Shown one piece after another: positions 1 through 8,001 of a DNA stretch of 64,000 nucleotides. Each line of letters begins with the position of its first letter. Within the stretch, counting starts at the first letter, position 1. The notes under the pieces were generated by a model. That model saw only the letters and a program-made list of their open reading frames with translations. It was not told the origin of the DNA and ran no database searches. Where the stretch lies: contig LR134136.1 of assembly GCA_900635495.1 (NCBI GenBank), forward strand, positions 1,054,001 through 1,118,000. The letters run 5' to 3'. Both the position numbers and the translations under genes were made by a program. This DNA is from Atlantibacter hermannii. Lineage in GTDB: Bacteria; Pseudomonadota; Gammaproteobacteria; Enterobacterales; Enterobacteriaceae.

Positions 1-1
1 G

Positions 2-388
2 ACACCGCTGATGCTGTGTGTGGCGGTCGTGGAGCTGTCGGACGTGATGTTCGCTTTCGACTCCGTACCGGCCATTATCGCGGTCAGCCGCGAGCCGCTG
101 ATTGTCTATAGCGCCATGATGTTCGCTATCCTCGGCCTGCGTACGTTGTACTTTGTTCTGGAAGCCCTTAAGCAGTACCTGGTTCACCTGGAAAAAGCCG
201 TTATTGTGTTACTGTTCTTCATCGCCGCTAAACTGGGGCTGAACGCAACGGACCATATCTGGCACCACGGTTTTAATATTTCGGCAACGACGAGCCTGTT
301 TGTGGTTCTGGGTGTGCTTGCGTTGGGTATCGTGGCGAGCATTATGTTCCCCGGCAAACCCGATTCTGAGGAGAAGAAGGAGGGCTAA
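2..388 (+). CDS. terC: TerC family membrane protein, C-terminal part (tellurite resistance)
   Basis: This is the last 128 residues of a TerC-family integral membrane protein; the 5' end lies outside the window. The visible part opens in frame with TPLMLC, followed by the family-typical stretch SDVMFAFDSVPAI, whose acidic residues sit inside a membrane helix. Three or four hydrophobic helices follow, and the tail is charged (KPDSEEKKEG). TerC proteins belong to the ter stress and tellurite-resistance cluster and are thought to form an inner-membrane metal-linked complex with TerB and TerD-type proteins. terD and terE follow on the same strand after 50 bp, as in terZABCDE operons. The family is certain; which ter genes lie upstream cannot be seen. 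Confidence 0.93.
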   Translation, partial: TPLMLCVAVVELSDVMFAFDSVPAIIAVSREPLIVYSAMMFAILGLRTLYFVLEALKQYLVHLEKAVIVLLFFIAAKLGLNATDHIWHHGFNISATTSLFVVLGVLALGIVASIMFPGKPDSEEKKEG

Positions 389-438
389 TCTTCCTTTTTC
401 TCAGACGAAGAAAAATATTAACCAGAGAGGATTTAACA

Positions 439-1017
439 ATGAGTGTTTCTCTTTCTAAAGGCGGGAATGTTTCCCTGAGCAAAGCGGCGCCAACCATGAA
501 GAACGTTCTGGTTGGCCTGGGTTGGGACGTCCGTGCGACCGATGGTCAGGACTTTGACCTTGATGCTTCTGCTTTCCTGCTTTCCGCCAGTGGAAAAGTA
601 CGCAGCGACGCCGATTTCATTTTCTACAACAATCTGAAATCTGCTGACGGCTCTGTCACGCATACCGGTGACAACCGTACCGGTGAAGGCGACGGCGATG
701 ATGAATCATTGAAAATCAAACTGGATTTAATCCCGGCCGACGTCGACAAAATTGTCTTCGTGGTCACTATTCACGACGCGCAGGTGCGCCGTCAAAGCTT
801 CGGTCAGGTGTCAGGCGCATTTATCCGTCTGGTAAATGACGACAACCAAACCGAAGTGGCGCGTTATGACCTGACCGAAGATGCCTCCACGGAAACCGCA
901 ATGCTGTTTGGCGAACTCTATCGCCACAACACCGAGTGGAAATTCCGCGCGGTGGGTCAGGGTTATGCGGGCGGTCTGGGCTCAGTTTGTGCCCAGTACG
1001 GCATTAACGCGTCTTAA
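439..1017 (+). CDS. terD: TerD family calcium-binding stress protein
   Basis: A 192-residue TerD-domain protein, full family length. It has the N-terminal signature SLSKGGNVSLSK (residues 4-15), the acidic motifs DFDLDAS (38-44) and DADFIFYNN (57-65), and the acidic loop GDNRTGEGDGDDE (77-89), which in this family coordinates calcium. It is a soluble cytoplasmic protein of the tellurite, colicin and phage-resistance (ter) system. An AGAGAGGA ribosome site precedes the ATG. terC lies 50 bp upstream and terE 61 bp downstream, consistent with one transcript. It is a close paralogue of terE. The label terD rather than another TerD-domain member rests on its place between terC and terE. Confidence 0.95.
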   Translation: MSVSLSKGGNVSLSKAAPTMKNVLVGLGWDVRATDGQDFDLDASAFLLSASGKVRSDADFIFYNNLKSADGSVTHTGDNRTGEGDGDDESLKIKLDLIPADVDKIVFVVTIHDAQVRRQSFGQVSGAFIRLVNDDNQTEVARYDLTEDASTETAMLFGELYRHNTEWKFRAVGQGYAGGLGSVCAQYGINAS

Positions 1018-1078
1018 TGTATCTCTATAGCGGGCAGGTTATCTGCCCGTTTCTCTCCCTAAAAGCAGGAGCTTAACA

Positions 1079-1655
1079 ATGGCAGTTTCTCTCGTAAAAG
1101 GCGGTAACGTATCCCTCACTAAAGAAGCACCGACCATGAATATCGCCATGGCTGGCCTGGGCTGGGATGCGCGTGTGACTGACGGTCAGGGCTTCGACCT
1201 TGACGCTTCCGTATTTATGGTTGGTGAAGATGGTAAAGTGCTGAACGACAGCAGCTTCATCTTCTTTAACAACAAGCTGAGCGCCTGCGGCTCCGTTGAG
1301 CACCAGGGGCGACAACCGTACCGGTGAAGGCGACGGCGACGACGAGCAGATCAAAATCGATCTGGCTAAAGTGCCTGCTGAAGTGAAAAAGCTGGTTTTC
1401 GCGGTCACTATTTATGACGCGGAAGCCCGTAAGCAGAACTTCGGTATGGTAAGCAACAGCTATATGCGTATCTACAACAACGATAACGGCACCGAAATCG
1501 CCCGTTTCGATCTGTCTGAAGACGCTTCTACTGAAACCGCGATGATTTTTGGCGAGCTGTATCGCCACGGCGCAGAGTGGAAATTCAAAGCGGTAGGCCA
1601 GGGCTTTGCCGGCGGCTTGTCTGCGCTGGCGTCGCAGCACGGCGTTAACGTGTAA
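1079..1655 (+). CDS. terE: TerE family stress protein (reading frame interrupted)
   Basis: A TerD-domain paralogue, 191 residues when repaired. The first frame (from 1079) reads MAVSLVKGGNVSLTK and DLDASVFMV, then leaves frame after SVEHQG. The rest (from about 1310) continues DNRTGEGDGDDEQIKID to the end in the +1 frame. The break is at a GGGG run, 1306-1309; three G restore SVEHQGDNRTGEG, exactly parallel to TerD. Nothing else is missing, so a one-base error is more likely than a true pseudogene. It is the last gene of the ter operon and is followed by a strong terminator. Confidence 0.88.
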
Positions 1656-1673
1656 CGTTAGCGCTTTGGCGAT

Positions 1674-1701
1674 AAAAAACCCCGGCATGCCGGGGTTTTT
1701 T
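1674..1701 (+). terminator. Rho-independent terminator of the ter operon
   Basis: A perfect 28-bp palindrome: A6, CCCCGGCA, TGCCGGGG, T6. It begins 18 bp after the terE stop. The flanking A and T runs make it usable on both strands. Confidence 0.92.
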
Positions 1702-1749
1702 GTTGGCTGGGGTTTAGGGCACGGGGTTATTCGGTTGAATGGTTCTGTT

Positions 1750-1774
1750 CGGTGGAATGGTTCCGTTCGCCTGG
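1750..1774 (+). repeat. Left terminal inverted repeat of mosaic A
   Basis: This 25-bp stretch matches the reverse complement of 2384-2408 at 23 of 25 positions. It contains the core TTCCGTTCGCC. The pair bounds 659 bp. No flanking target duplication is visible. Confidence 0.85.
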
Positions 1775-1879
1775 ACTTTTAAGTCAGTCTTAAGCGCAGG
1801 TGTCGGCGAACGTGTCAGGGGCGCTCGCCGCCGCGCCCCCGACACCCCCGGCTCCCCCGAGCGAAATCGCCGCTTCGCG

Positions 1880-1957
1880 GATTACTCGGCCCATCCATGG
1901 GCCTCGCCCCTCCGGGGTCGCCGCAAGCGGCGTTCAAATTTGCTCCCGGCAAATTTG
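1880..1957 (+). repeat. Conserved four-hairpin module, copy A
   Basis: It starts ATTACTCGGCCCA and aligns without large gaps to 35223-35299. It holds four consecutive hairpins, the last with arms CAAATTTGC/GCAAATTTG and loop TCCCG. In the other copy those arms are CAAAAGCGC/GCGCTTTTG with the same loop, so three base pairs change in a compensated way. Confidence 0.85.
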
Positions 1958-2252
1958 TCCTCGGCTTATCGCGTCCGGCTTCGGGTCGGGCGCGATGCTA
2001 CATCCTGTAGCTCGCATCCTCTGGCGGCATCCATGCCGCCAGCCCCGGCCTCCCGAGAACGCCTCGGCGATTTCGATGGGGAGTGAAAACCCCCGCGATA
2101 CGTTCAGGTGATTACTGAAACGACTTAATGGCTAACAGTTTGAAAAGCCACAGCGACAAAGTCTGCTCAGTAAAAAACACAAAACCCAAAGTTGGGGGGT
2201 GTTGAGTCCGGCATCAAAATCGCCGGGAGCGCTTTTGAATAAGGCTTGCGTT

Positions 2253-2309
2253 GAAGCGAGGAGAGGGAGGCGAGGGAACCGCGCAGAGGCGATTTTGCTG
2301 GCCGGGAGC
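2253..2309 (-). repeat. Inverted segment shared with the mak-sbcC mosaic
   Basis: The reverse complement of 2256-2309 matches 35119-35172 at about 47 of 54 positions, including an exact 19-bp block (2291-2309 against 35119-35137). It shows that the right half of copy A is an oppositely oriented relative of copy B. Confidence 0.82.
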
Positions 2310-2383
2310 GGGGATTGCAAAGGGGAGTGCGGAACTCCCCTTTGCCCGTTCGTGTGCTACGGAGTCACGTTGTGCCACAAACG

Positions 2384-2408
2384 CCTGGCGAACGGAACAA
2401 TTCCACCG
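2384..2408 (-). repeat. Right terminal inverted repeat of mosaic A
   Basis: Inverted partner of 1750-1774 (23/25 matches). It ends 16 bp before the stop codon of the convergent HAD-family gene. Confidence 0.85.
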
Positions 2409-2424
2409 TTCGGAATCTCCGCAA

Positions 2425-3096
2425 TTACTCCGGTAACTCCGTCACCCGCACGCGCTGCACCGGTGAACGGCGCTTCGACCAGGCGGGATGGAAGTGACGC
2501 CAGTGGGCATCCTGCGCAGCCGCCAGCAGTTCGTAGTCTCCACGGGTATCGCCCCAGGCGCGCAAATGATATTCACCCAGATGACCGTACACGCTTTCCA
2601 GCCGTTTCACTTTCTGTTCGCAGCGGCAGTTATGACCGGTAATTCGGCCGGTCAGAATCCCGTCGCTGACCTCCAGCTGGGTGCCGATAAGCTTAATCCC
2701 CAGACGATCGGCGAAAGGCTGCAACACCATCGCAGGCGAAGCGGAACAGATGGTGACTTCCGCGCCGGAGTTGACTTCCGCCGCCACGGCCAGCAGGCCG
2801 CTGGGGCGCATCAGGCGAGTCCAGGAAATTTCACAGAACGCCTGCGCTTTCTGTCGTAACCAGCGCTCATCCACCCCTGTCAGAAAGGTTTGGATCAGCA
2901 CTTCTTTAAGTTCATCACGGGTGAGTTTTTTTCGCATGCAGCGCAGAGTGGGCAACGCCAGGCGCACCATCCGCGCAGCAAATACACGCTTGCCAAAGGC
3001 GAAGCGGAGAAAGGGAATAAAGCTGTCGTGGTGCGTCAGCGTTCCGTCGAAATCAAAGACCGACAGGACCTTCGCAGAGGGTTGCATGGTGCTCAT
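2425..3096 (-). CDS. HAD-IB family phosphatase
   Basis: A 223-residue HAD-superfamily hydrolase. Motif I is FDFDGTLT near residues 14-21, with the nucleophile and acid Asp in DxD; motif II is the ICSAS segment near residue 117; and a late acidic motif GDTRGDYELL near 190 supplies the Mg-binding Asp residues. HAD-IB relatives include phosphoserine phosphatase and the phosphatidylglycerophosphatase PgpC/YfhB, which it resembles in size and motif layout. The substrate cannot be read from sequence. It is convergent with terE, with the hairpin mosaic between them. Its start lies 334 bp from the oppositely oriented chemoreceptor gene. Confidence 0.82.
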   Translation of the reverse strand: MSTMQPSAKVLSVFDFDGTLTHHDSFIPFLRFAFGKRVFAARMVRLALPTLRCMRKKLTRDELKEVLIQTFLTGVDERWLRQKAQAFCEISWTRLMRPSGLLAVAAEVNSGAEVTICSASPAMVLQPFADRLGIKLIGTQLEVSDGILTGRITGHNCRCEQKVKRLESVYGHLGEYHLRAWGDTRGDYELLAAAQDAHWRHFHPAWSKRRSPVQRVRVTELPE

Positions 3097-3430
3097 TCCA
3101 AAATTCTCCCGTTACACATCATTCAGTCCATACTGCCAGTCGGGATAATAGCAGAACCCTCGCCAGCTGGCAGCGTGGAAGGTCACGTGGGGTGATATTG
3201 TGTCCCCCAATACCCCCACTGAAGGTGTTGTCGCTCCGGCAGTAAATCTCCTATCTTGTTGTTTATTAAGAGAATAATTGCTTTTATGTTGCTTTTTATT
3301 AAAAAGCTAATCTTTTCATGGTGTTATCTTTTTCCTGGTGTAACTTCACGTTTTCAGGCCGTTGTTGGCTAAAGAATTACCAGTCCAGGTCGTTAATGGA
3401 TATATCCCTCCTTGCATAAGCTTATTCATC
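3097..3430. other. Intergenic region between divergent HAD and chemoreceptor genes
   Basis: About 330 bp, AT-rich in 3240-3345. It must hold the promoters of both divergent genes. I see no clear sigma-28 flagellar promoter and no repeat shared with the mosaics. Confidence 0.5.
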
Positions 3431-5326
3431 ATGTGGAAAACTACGCACTCTCGCTTCATCCTTATGCTTATCGGTTTTTTTGTTGTTTTACTCGGCGTGA
3501 CGTTTCTGGTGATTCGCCAGTTCGTGGCACCACAGCTTATCGCGACGGAAAGCGAGCTGATCCGCTACACGGTAGATGCGCAAAGCGATGCAATTACGGA
3601 ACAGATGAACCGCGTCAAAGCGCAACAGCGCACGATCACTGAAGTGATTGGCGGTCTGCAAAGCGACCAGATTGACGCCTTGCTGCCGAATCTGGTGAAT
3701 CAGTACAACGATCTCAACGTCTTTGGCGGCGGGATTTGGCCGCTGCCGGGCAACCGTGCGCCGGATCGCGACCGCTTTAGTACCTTTTTTGCCCGCGACA
3801 ACGCCGGCAATTTGCAGGTCAACACCGTATGGAACCAGCCTGAATCTGAAAAATACTGGGAGCAGCCGTGGTACAAAGACGGCATGAGCGCGCCGAAAGG
3901 CGAGTGTGCCTGGGCGAAAGCGTATCAGGACGCCGCCAGCCCGCAGCCGCGCACCAACTGCGCCATGGCGATCTGGCGCGACGGCAAAGTTTGGGGCGTA
4001 TCCACCATCGATGTGACCCTCGGCTTTTTTAACAATCTTGCGAAACAGATGAGCGAAGCCACCCATGGCCGTGTGCTGATTGTTGAGCAGGACGGTAAAG
4101 TGGTCGGCAACGGTAACCCGGAACAGGGCAAAGCGGATCTGCAATATCTGCGCGATCTTAAAGTCCCGGCGGAAGCCACCATCATGGGACTGCTCAAAAA
4201 CGCCTCCAGTGAGCACGCCAGCGGGACGTATGACGGTGAGAACGGCGAGCAGACCTTACTCGTTCAGGCCATCAGCGGCAGCCCGTGGTATCTGGTGGTG
4301 GATATTCCATCCAGCCTGCTGTCACGCCAGTCATCCAGTATCATCACCCAGATCTCCCTGGTGCAGATCGTGCTTGGTTTGATCCTTGTGCTGGTACTGT
4401 TGGGCTTTGTTCGCACCATTTTCAAAAACCTGGAAAGGCTCAACAAAAACATTCAGTCGTTGTCCAGCGGCGGTGCCGACTTAACCCAGCGTTTACCGGA
4501 AAGCAAAAGCCCGGAATTCAACGCGGTGACCACCAGTTTCAACAGCTTTATCGCCTATTTGCAGGAGCTGATGGGGCAGGTGGGCATGAGCGCACAGGCC
4601 ATCTCCTCGGCATCGCGGCAGATTGCTGGCGGCAACCTGGATCTCTCTTCGCGTACCGAAGAGCAATCTGCGTCCATCGTTGAAACGGCGGCGTCAATGG
4701 AAGAGCTGACCAGTACGGTGCGTCAGAATGCCGATAACGCCGTCCAGGCCAACCAGCTTGCGTCTCAGGCATCGGACGTGGCGCGGGAAGGGGCGATGGT
4801 GGTCAACAGCGTCGTCAACACCATGGATAAAATTAATACCTCCTCCAGTAAAGTGGTGGATATTATCGGCGTGATCGATGGCATCGCATTCCAGACCAAT
4901 ATCCTGGCGCTGAACGCCGCCGTGGAAGCCGCTCGCGCAGGCGAGCAGGGCCGTGGTTTCGCTGTGGTGGCCGGTGAAGTGCGTAACCTGGCGAGCCGCA
5001 GCGCCCAGGCCGCCCAGGAGATCAAAAAGCTGATTGAAGAATCGGTAAATAACATCGAACAGGGCAGCGAACTGGTACGCAAAGCGGGCACGACCATGGA
5101 TGGCCTGATGGAGCGTGTGGAAGGCGTCACGGTGTTGATCTCGGAAATCAGTTCCGCCAGCAGCGAGCAGAGCCGCGGCATCGATCAAATCAACCTGGCG
5201 ATCACCCAGCTCGACAGCACCACCCAACAAAACGCCGCGCTGGTAGAGCAGGTCTCCGCTGCCGCACAGTCCATGGAAGAGCAATCCAACCAGCTGGAGC
5301 TGGTGGTGGCAGGCTTTAAGATTTAA
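3431..5326 (+). CDS. Methyl-accepting chemotaxis protein
   Basis: A 631-residue chemoreceptor from the chosen ATG (MWKTTHSRF); a longer frame opens at a TTG at 3362 but would place 23 polar residues before the first membrane helix. Order: transmembrane helix at residues 8-30; periplasmic sensing domain, probably a Cache fold, to about 300; second helix about 308-330; HAMP about 330-385; and methyl-accepting signalling domain with the hairpin tip NILALNAAVEAARAGEQGRG near 490-510. Methylation-type segments EEQSASIVETAASMEEL are present. The C-terminus ends VAGFKI without the NWETF-type CheR tether, so it is a low-abundance type receptor. The ligand is unknown. Confidence 0.93.
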   Translation: MWKTTHSRFILMLIGFFVVLLGVTFLVIRQFVAPQLIATESELIRYTVDAQSDAITEQMNRVKAQQRTITEVIGGLQSDQIDALLPNLVNQYNDLNVFGGGIWPLPGNRAPDRDRFSTFFARDNAGNLQVNTVWNQPESEKYWEQPWYKDGMSAPKGECAWAKAYQDAASPQPRTNCAMAIWRDGKVWGVSTIDVTLGFFNNLAKQMSEATHGRVLIVEQDGKVVGNGNPEQGKADLQYLRDLKVPAEATIMGLLKNASSEHASGTYDGENGEQTLLVQAISGSPWYLVVDIPSSLLSRQSSSIITQISLVQIVLGLILVLVLLGFVRTIFKNLERLNKNIQSLSSGGADLTQRLPESKSPEFNAVTTSFNSFIAYLQELMGQVGMSAQAISSASRQIAGGNLDLSSRTEEQSASIVETAASMEELTSTVRQNADNAVQANQLASQASDVAREGAMVVNSVVNTMDKINTSSSKVVDIIGVIDGIAFQTNILALNAAVEAARAGEQGRGFAVVAGEVRNLASRSAQAAQEIKKLIEESVNNIEQGSELVRKAGTTMDGLMERVEGVTVLISEISSASSEQSRGIDQINLAITQLDSTTQQNAALVEQVSAAAQSMEEQSNQLELVVAGFKI

Positions 5327-5335
5327 CCGTTATGG

Positions 5336-5352
5336 CGGGGCGTTACGCCCCG
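5336..5352 (+). terminator. Possible terminator after the chemoreceptor gene
   Basis: Hairpin CGGGGCG-TTA-CGCCCCG 9 bp after the stop codon. It lacks a clear T run, so it may only stabilise the 3' end. Confidence 0.45.
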
Positions 5353-5401
5353 TCTCGCGTGTCTATACTTGTGTGCATCACTCACACAGGGAGACACGAC
5401 A

Positions 5402-6082
5402 ATGACCCAGACAACGCTCAAACCGGTGCTGTTTGTGCTCACCAGCTATAGCGACGTGGCGCACAACATCTCCGGTTTCTTTTTTTCCGAACTCACGCAT
5501 CCCTTACACGTCATTGAGCAGGCCGGTATACCTGCCGCTTTTGCGTCCATTCAGGGTGGAGAGCCGCCGGTGTATGCGGTGGATTTGGATGACGACGTGA
5601 ATGCCCGCTACTGGAACGACGACGCTTTCAGGAACAAACTCAGCCACACTCTGAAACTGTCGGAGGCAAAAAGCGATGACTACAGCGCGGTGCTGTTTGT
5701 CGGCGGCCACGGCACCATGTGGGATTTTCCGGACAGCCCGGATGTTCAGCGCATCATCCGTGAGTTATATGAGGCGAACAAACCTGTTGCGGCGGTGTGC
5801 CATGGCCCGGCAGCGCTGGTCAATGCGACGCTCAGCGATGGTCGTTATCTGGTAGAGGGCAAACGTGTCGCAGCGTTTACCGATGCCGAAGAGCGCGCGG
5901 TAAAACTGGCGGAAGTGGTGCCTTTTTTACTGGAAACCACGCTGAAAAGCCGTGGCGCGCATCATCAGGCCGCGGGGGAATGGCAGCCGCTCACCGTGGT
6001 TGACGGCAATCTGATTACCGGGCAGAACCCGCAGTCGGCCACCGGCGTCGGCGAAGCCCTGCGCGATAAACTTAACGGCTAA
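5402..6082 (+). CDS. DJ-1/PfpI superfamily protein (Hsp31-like class)
   Basis: A 226-residue single-domain protein of the type 1 glutamine amidotransferase-like fold. The nucleophile elbow is AVCHGPAAL with Cys about residue 133, preceded by the FVGGHGTMWDF loop whose Glu/Asp-His environment is typical of Hsp31-type DJ-1 proteins (glyoxalase III or deglycase-like, chaperone). The start is the ATG after GGGAGACACGACA. It is convergent with a GST gene, and both are typical detoxification proteins. Exact activity (methylglyoxal, protease or chaperone) is inference. Confidence 0.85.
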   Translation: MTQTTLKPVLFVLTSYSDVAHNISGFFFSELTHPLHVIEQAGIPAAFASIQGGEPPVYAVDLDDDVNARYWNDDAFRNKLSHTLKLSEAKSDDYSAVLFVGGHGTMWDFPDSPDVQRIIRELYEANKPVAAVCHGPAALVNATLSDGRYLVEGKRVAAFTDAEERAVKLAEVVPFLLETTLKSRGAHHQAAGEWQPLTVVDGNLITGQNPQSATGVGEALRDKLNG

Positions 6083-6087
6083 ACCGG

Positions 6088-6711
6088 CTAAGGCGTTCCG
6101 TTGTCGCCGTGGCGGCGGAACGCCGGACGTTGCCCAAGCCGGGCAAACCACGCATCAACGGCAGGCACGTCAGGGCGCTCAAAAGGCGTCATTTTCCAGC
6201 GGTTCACCGACAGGCCGAGTACGATATCCGCCAGCGTGAACGTCTGGCCTGTTACCCACAGGCCGCTTTGTTCGAGTTCGCGTTCCAGAATGAGGATGCA
6301 GCGATTCCAGTCGGCGATGCTGGCGTTGATGTCACTTTGCGAGGTGTAGTCCGGGTTTCTTCGCACCAGCGCGTTAAACGCGTACCGCCAGGCGCTGTTA
6401 AGTTCGGTAGCCTGCCAGTCCATCCATTTCTCCACCCGCGCGCGACCGCGTGGCGTGCCTGACAGTAAATCCTCGCGGCCCGCTTTACCCACCAGATAGC
6501 GGCAGATGGTGTTCGACTCCCACAGAACAAACCCTTCATCAATCAATACCGGCACCTGGCCATTCGGGTTTAGCGCCAAAAATTCCGGCGTATCAGTGGG
6601 CTTATAGCCGCTGCCGTACTGCTCCAGTTGATAATCCAGCCCCACTTCCTCGCAGGTCCAGAGCACTTTACGCACATTAATCGAGGTGCTTTTTCCAAGA
6701 ATTTTTAGCAT
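6088..6711 (-). CDS. Glutathione S-transferase family protein
   Basis: A 207-residue cytosolic GST. The N-terminal thioredoxin-like domain (residues 1-80) carries SINVRKVLWTCEE, the cis-proline loop GQVPVLID and the glutathione-binding WESNTICRYL (Glu-Ser pair). The all-helical C-terminal domain follows and includes TFTLADIVLG, the conserved N-capping Asp motif. The start chosen is MLKILGKS; the upstream extension in the same frame is not GST-like. Its 3' end faces the DJ-1-type gene with 5 bp between stop codons. Substrate unknown. Confidence 0.9.
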   Translation of the reverse strand: MLKILGKSTSINVRKVLWTCEEVGLDYQLEQYGSGYKPTDTPEFLALNPNGQVPVLIDEGFVLWESNTICRYLVGKAGREDLLSGTPRGRARVEKWMDWQATELNSAWRYAFNALVRRNPDYTSQSDINASIADWNRCILILERELEQSGLWVTGQTFTLADIVLGLSVNRWKMTPFERPDVPAVDAWFARLGQRPAFRRHGDNGTP

Positions 6712-6984
6712 TGCCGCTGCTCTCTTTTCATCAGGGATAATAAAAATATAGCAGCGCGCTGCGTGCTGATTTGCATAAGCGTTTTGGTCCACGGCCCCCG
6801 TTGCGGCCTCCTTGTAACCACAATGCCCACCTATATAGCCATTCGTTATAACGCATATTTATTTATTCGTTCTGTGTATCAATACTGCTGGGTATATTCA
6901 TTGAAAAGCACATCACCAAAAATGAGAAACCTCCGGGCGCGACGCACACCGTGACTGGCAGGATTCCAGGGGCAACGACACATC

Positions 6985-8001
6985 ATGATTGTTTTGCGGA
7001 ACATTTCGAAAATCTTTCATCACGGCAAGGATGCGCTGACCGCGGTGGATGACGTCAGCCTCGATATCGGGCGCGGACAAATTTACGGCATTATCGGCTA
7101 CAGCGGCGCGGGGAAAAGTACCCTGATTCGCCTGCTTAACGGGCTGGAAAAGCCCACCTCCGGCAGCGTCACGATCGCCGGGCAAAATATTTCTGCCGCC
7201 AGTGGAGAAACCCTGCGCCGGGCGCGGCTGAAAATCAGCATGGTGTTCCAGCACTTTAATCTGCTGTGGTCGCGCACCGTCAGCGAAAACATTGCGTTTT
7301 CCATGCAGATTGCCGGCGTACCCAAGCCGGAAATTAAAAAGCGCGTGGCGGAGCTGATCGAACTGGTCGGCCTGACCGGACGTGAACATGCGTATCCGTC
7401 GAAGTTGAGCGGCGGTCAGAAACAGCGCGTCGGCATTGCCCGTGCACTGGCGAATAATCCGGATGTGCTGCTCTGCGATGAAGCCACCTCGGCATTAGAT
7501 CCGCAAACCACCGATCAGATCCTCGATTTGCTGGCAGACATCAATCGCCGCTTTGGTCTGACGATCGTGTTAATCACCCATGAAATGCACGTGGTGCGCA
7601 AAATTTGCGATCGCGTGGCGGTGATGGAAAATGGCCGCGTGGTGGAAGAGGGCGAAGTGTTAAGCGTCTTTACCCATCCGCAGCAGGATATTACCCGCCA
7701 GTTTGTGCGTCAGATAAGCCAGGAAAGCGATACTTTCGATGAGGAGCTGGTTAGCAACCTGGACGGCGCGATTATCAAACTGACCTTTGTCGGGCACAGC
7801 ACCCATCAGCCGGTAGTGGGCGAAATGACGCTGCGCTACGGGCTGCCGTTTAACATTCTGCACGGCAAGATGAGCCAGACCGCTCATGGCGTCTTTGGTC
7901 AGCTGTGGCTGCACGTCAACGCGAATTCTGAACAACTGGAAAGCATCCTCGCGGATTTGCGCCAGCACGAGATCCATTGCGAGGTAATTAAACATGGATG
8001 A
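6985..8001 (+). CDS. metN: ABC importer ATPase, MetN type with NIL domain
   Basis: A 338-residue ATPase of the methionine-uptake family. Walker A GYSGAGKST is at residues 38-46, the signature LSGGQKQR about 141-148, Walker B LLCDEAT about 160-166, and the C-terminal NIL regulatory domain about 262-335. It overlaps the permease gene by 8 bp, and the binding-protein gene follows, giving the order N-I-Q. This is probably a second MetNIQ set, separate from the usual metNIQ near rcsF. It may carry methionine, a derivative or another sulfur compound. No clear MetJ box is visible upstream; 6793-6984 is AT-rich and must hold the promoter. Confidence 0.9.
   Translation: MIVLRNISKIFHHGKDALTAVDDVSLDIGRGQIYGIIGYSGAGKSTLIRLLNGLEKPTSGSVTIAGQNISAASGETLRRARLKISMVFQHFNLLWSRTVSENIAFSMQIAGVPKPEIKKRVAELIELVGLTGREHAYPSKLSGGQKQRVGIARALANNPDVLLCDEATSALDPQTTDQILDLLADINRRFGLTIVLITHEMHVVRKICDRVAVMENGRVVEEGEVLSVFTHPQQDITRQFVRQISQESDTFDEELVSNLDGAIIKLTFVGHSTHQPVVGEMTLRYGLPFNILHGKMSQTAHGVFGQLWLHVNANSEQLESILADLRQHEIHCEVIKHG

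Larger units (their letters stand above)
1733..2411. repeat. Non-coding mosaic of hairpin repeats between convergent terE and HAD gene (copy A)
   Basis: This stretch has no convincing gene and is packed with palindromes. From left to right: tandem leader repeats 1733-1751 and 1751-1769; stem-loop 1812-1845 (12-bp arms with one mismatch, GC-rich loop); module 1880-1957 with hairpins at 1888-1903, 1906-1918, 1919-1932 and 1935-1957; hairpin 1992-2015 around CTACA-TCC-TGTAG; a perfect 10-bp stem 2021-2042 with a 2-nt loop; then a second set in inverted orientation (2215-2309); a 12-bp perfect stem 2317-2345; and an inverted leader 2384-2408. Parts recur at 34983-35397. Open frames of 60-147 codons here come from GC-rich palindromes, have no ribosome site and resemble no family known to me. 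Confidence 0.85.

Noticed and set aside
1733..2411. Interpretation of mosaic A as an insertion sequence or MITE
   Set aside because: Inverted ends are present, but there is no transposase frame and no flanking target duplication, and internal order differs from copy B. A composite palindromic repeat fits better; a non-autonomous element is not excluded.
1739..2642. Several open frames of 60-147 codons on the plus strand within mosaic A and into the HAD gene
   Set aside because: They overlap each other in different frames, have no ribosome sites, encode low-complexity Arg/Pro/Ala-rich peptides, and arise from GC-rich palindromes or from the antisense of the HAD gene.
3488..4216. 242-codon minus-strand frame inside the chemoreceptor gene
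   Set aside because: Antisense to a well-supported chemoreceptor; no family resemblance and no ribosome site.
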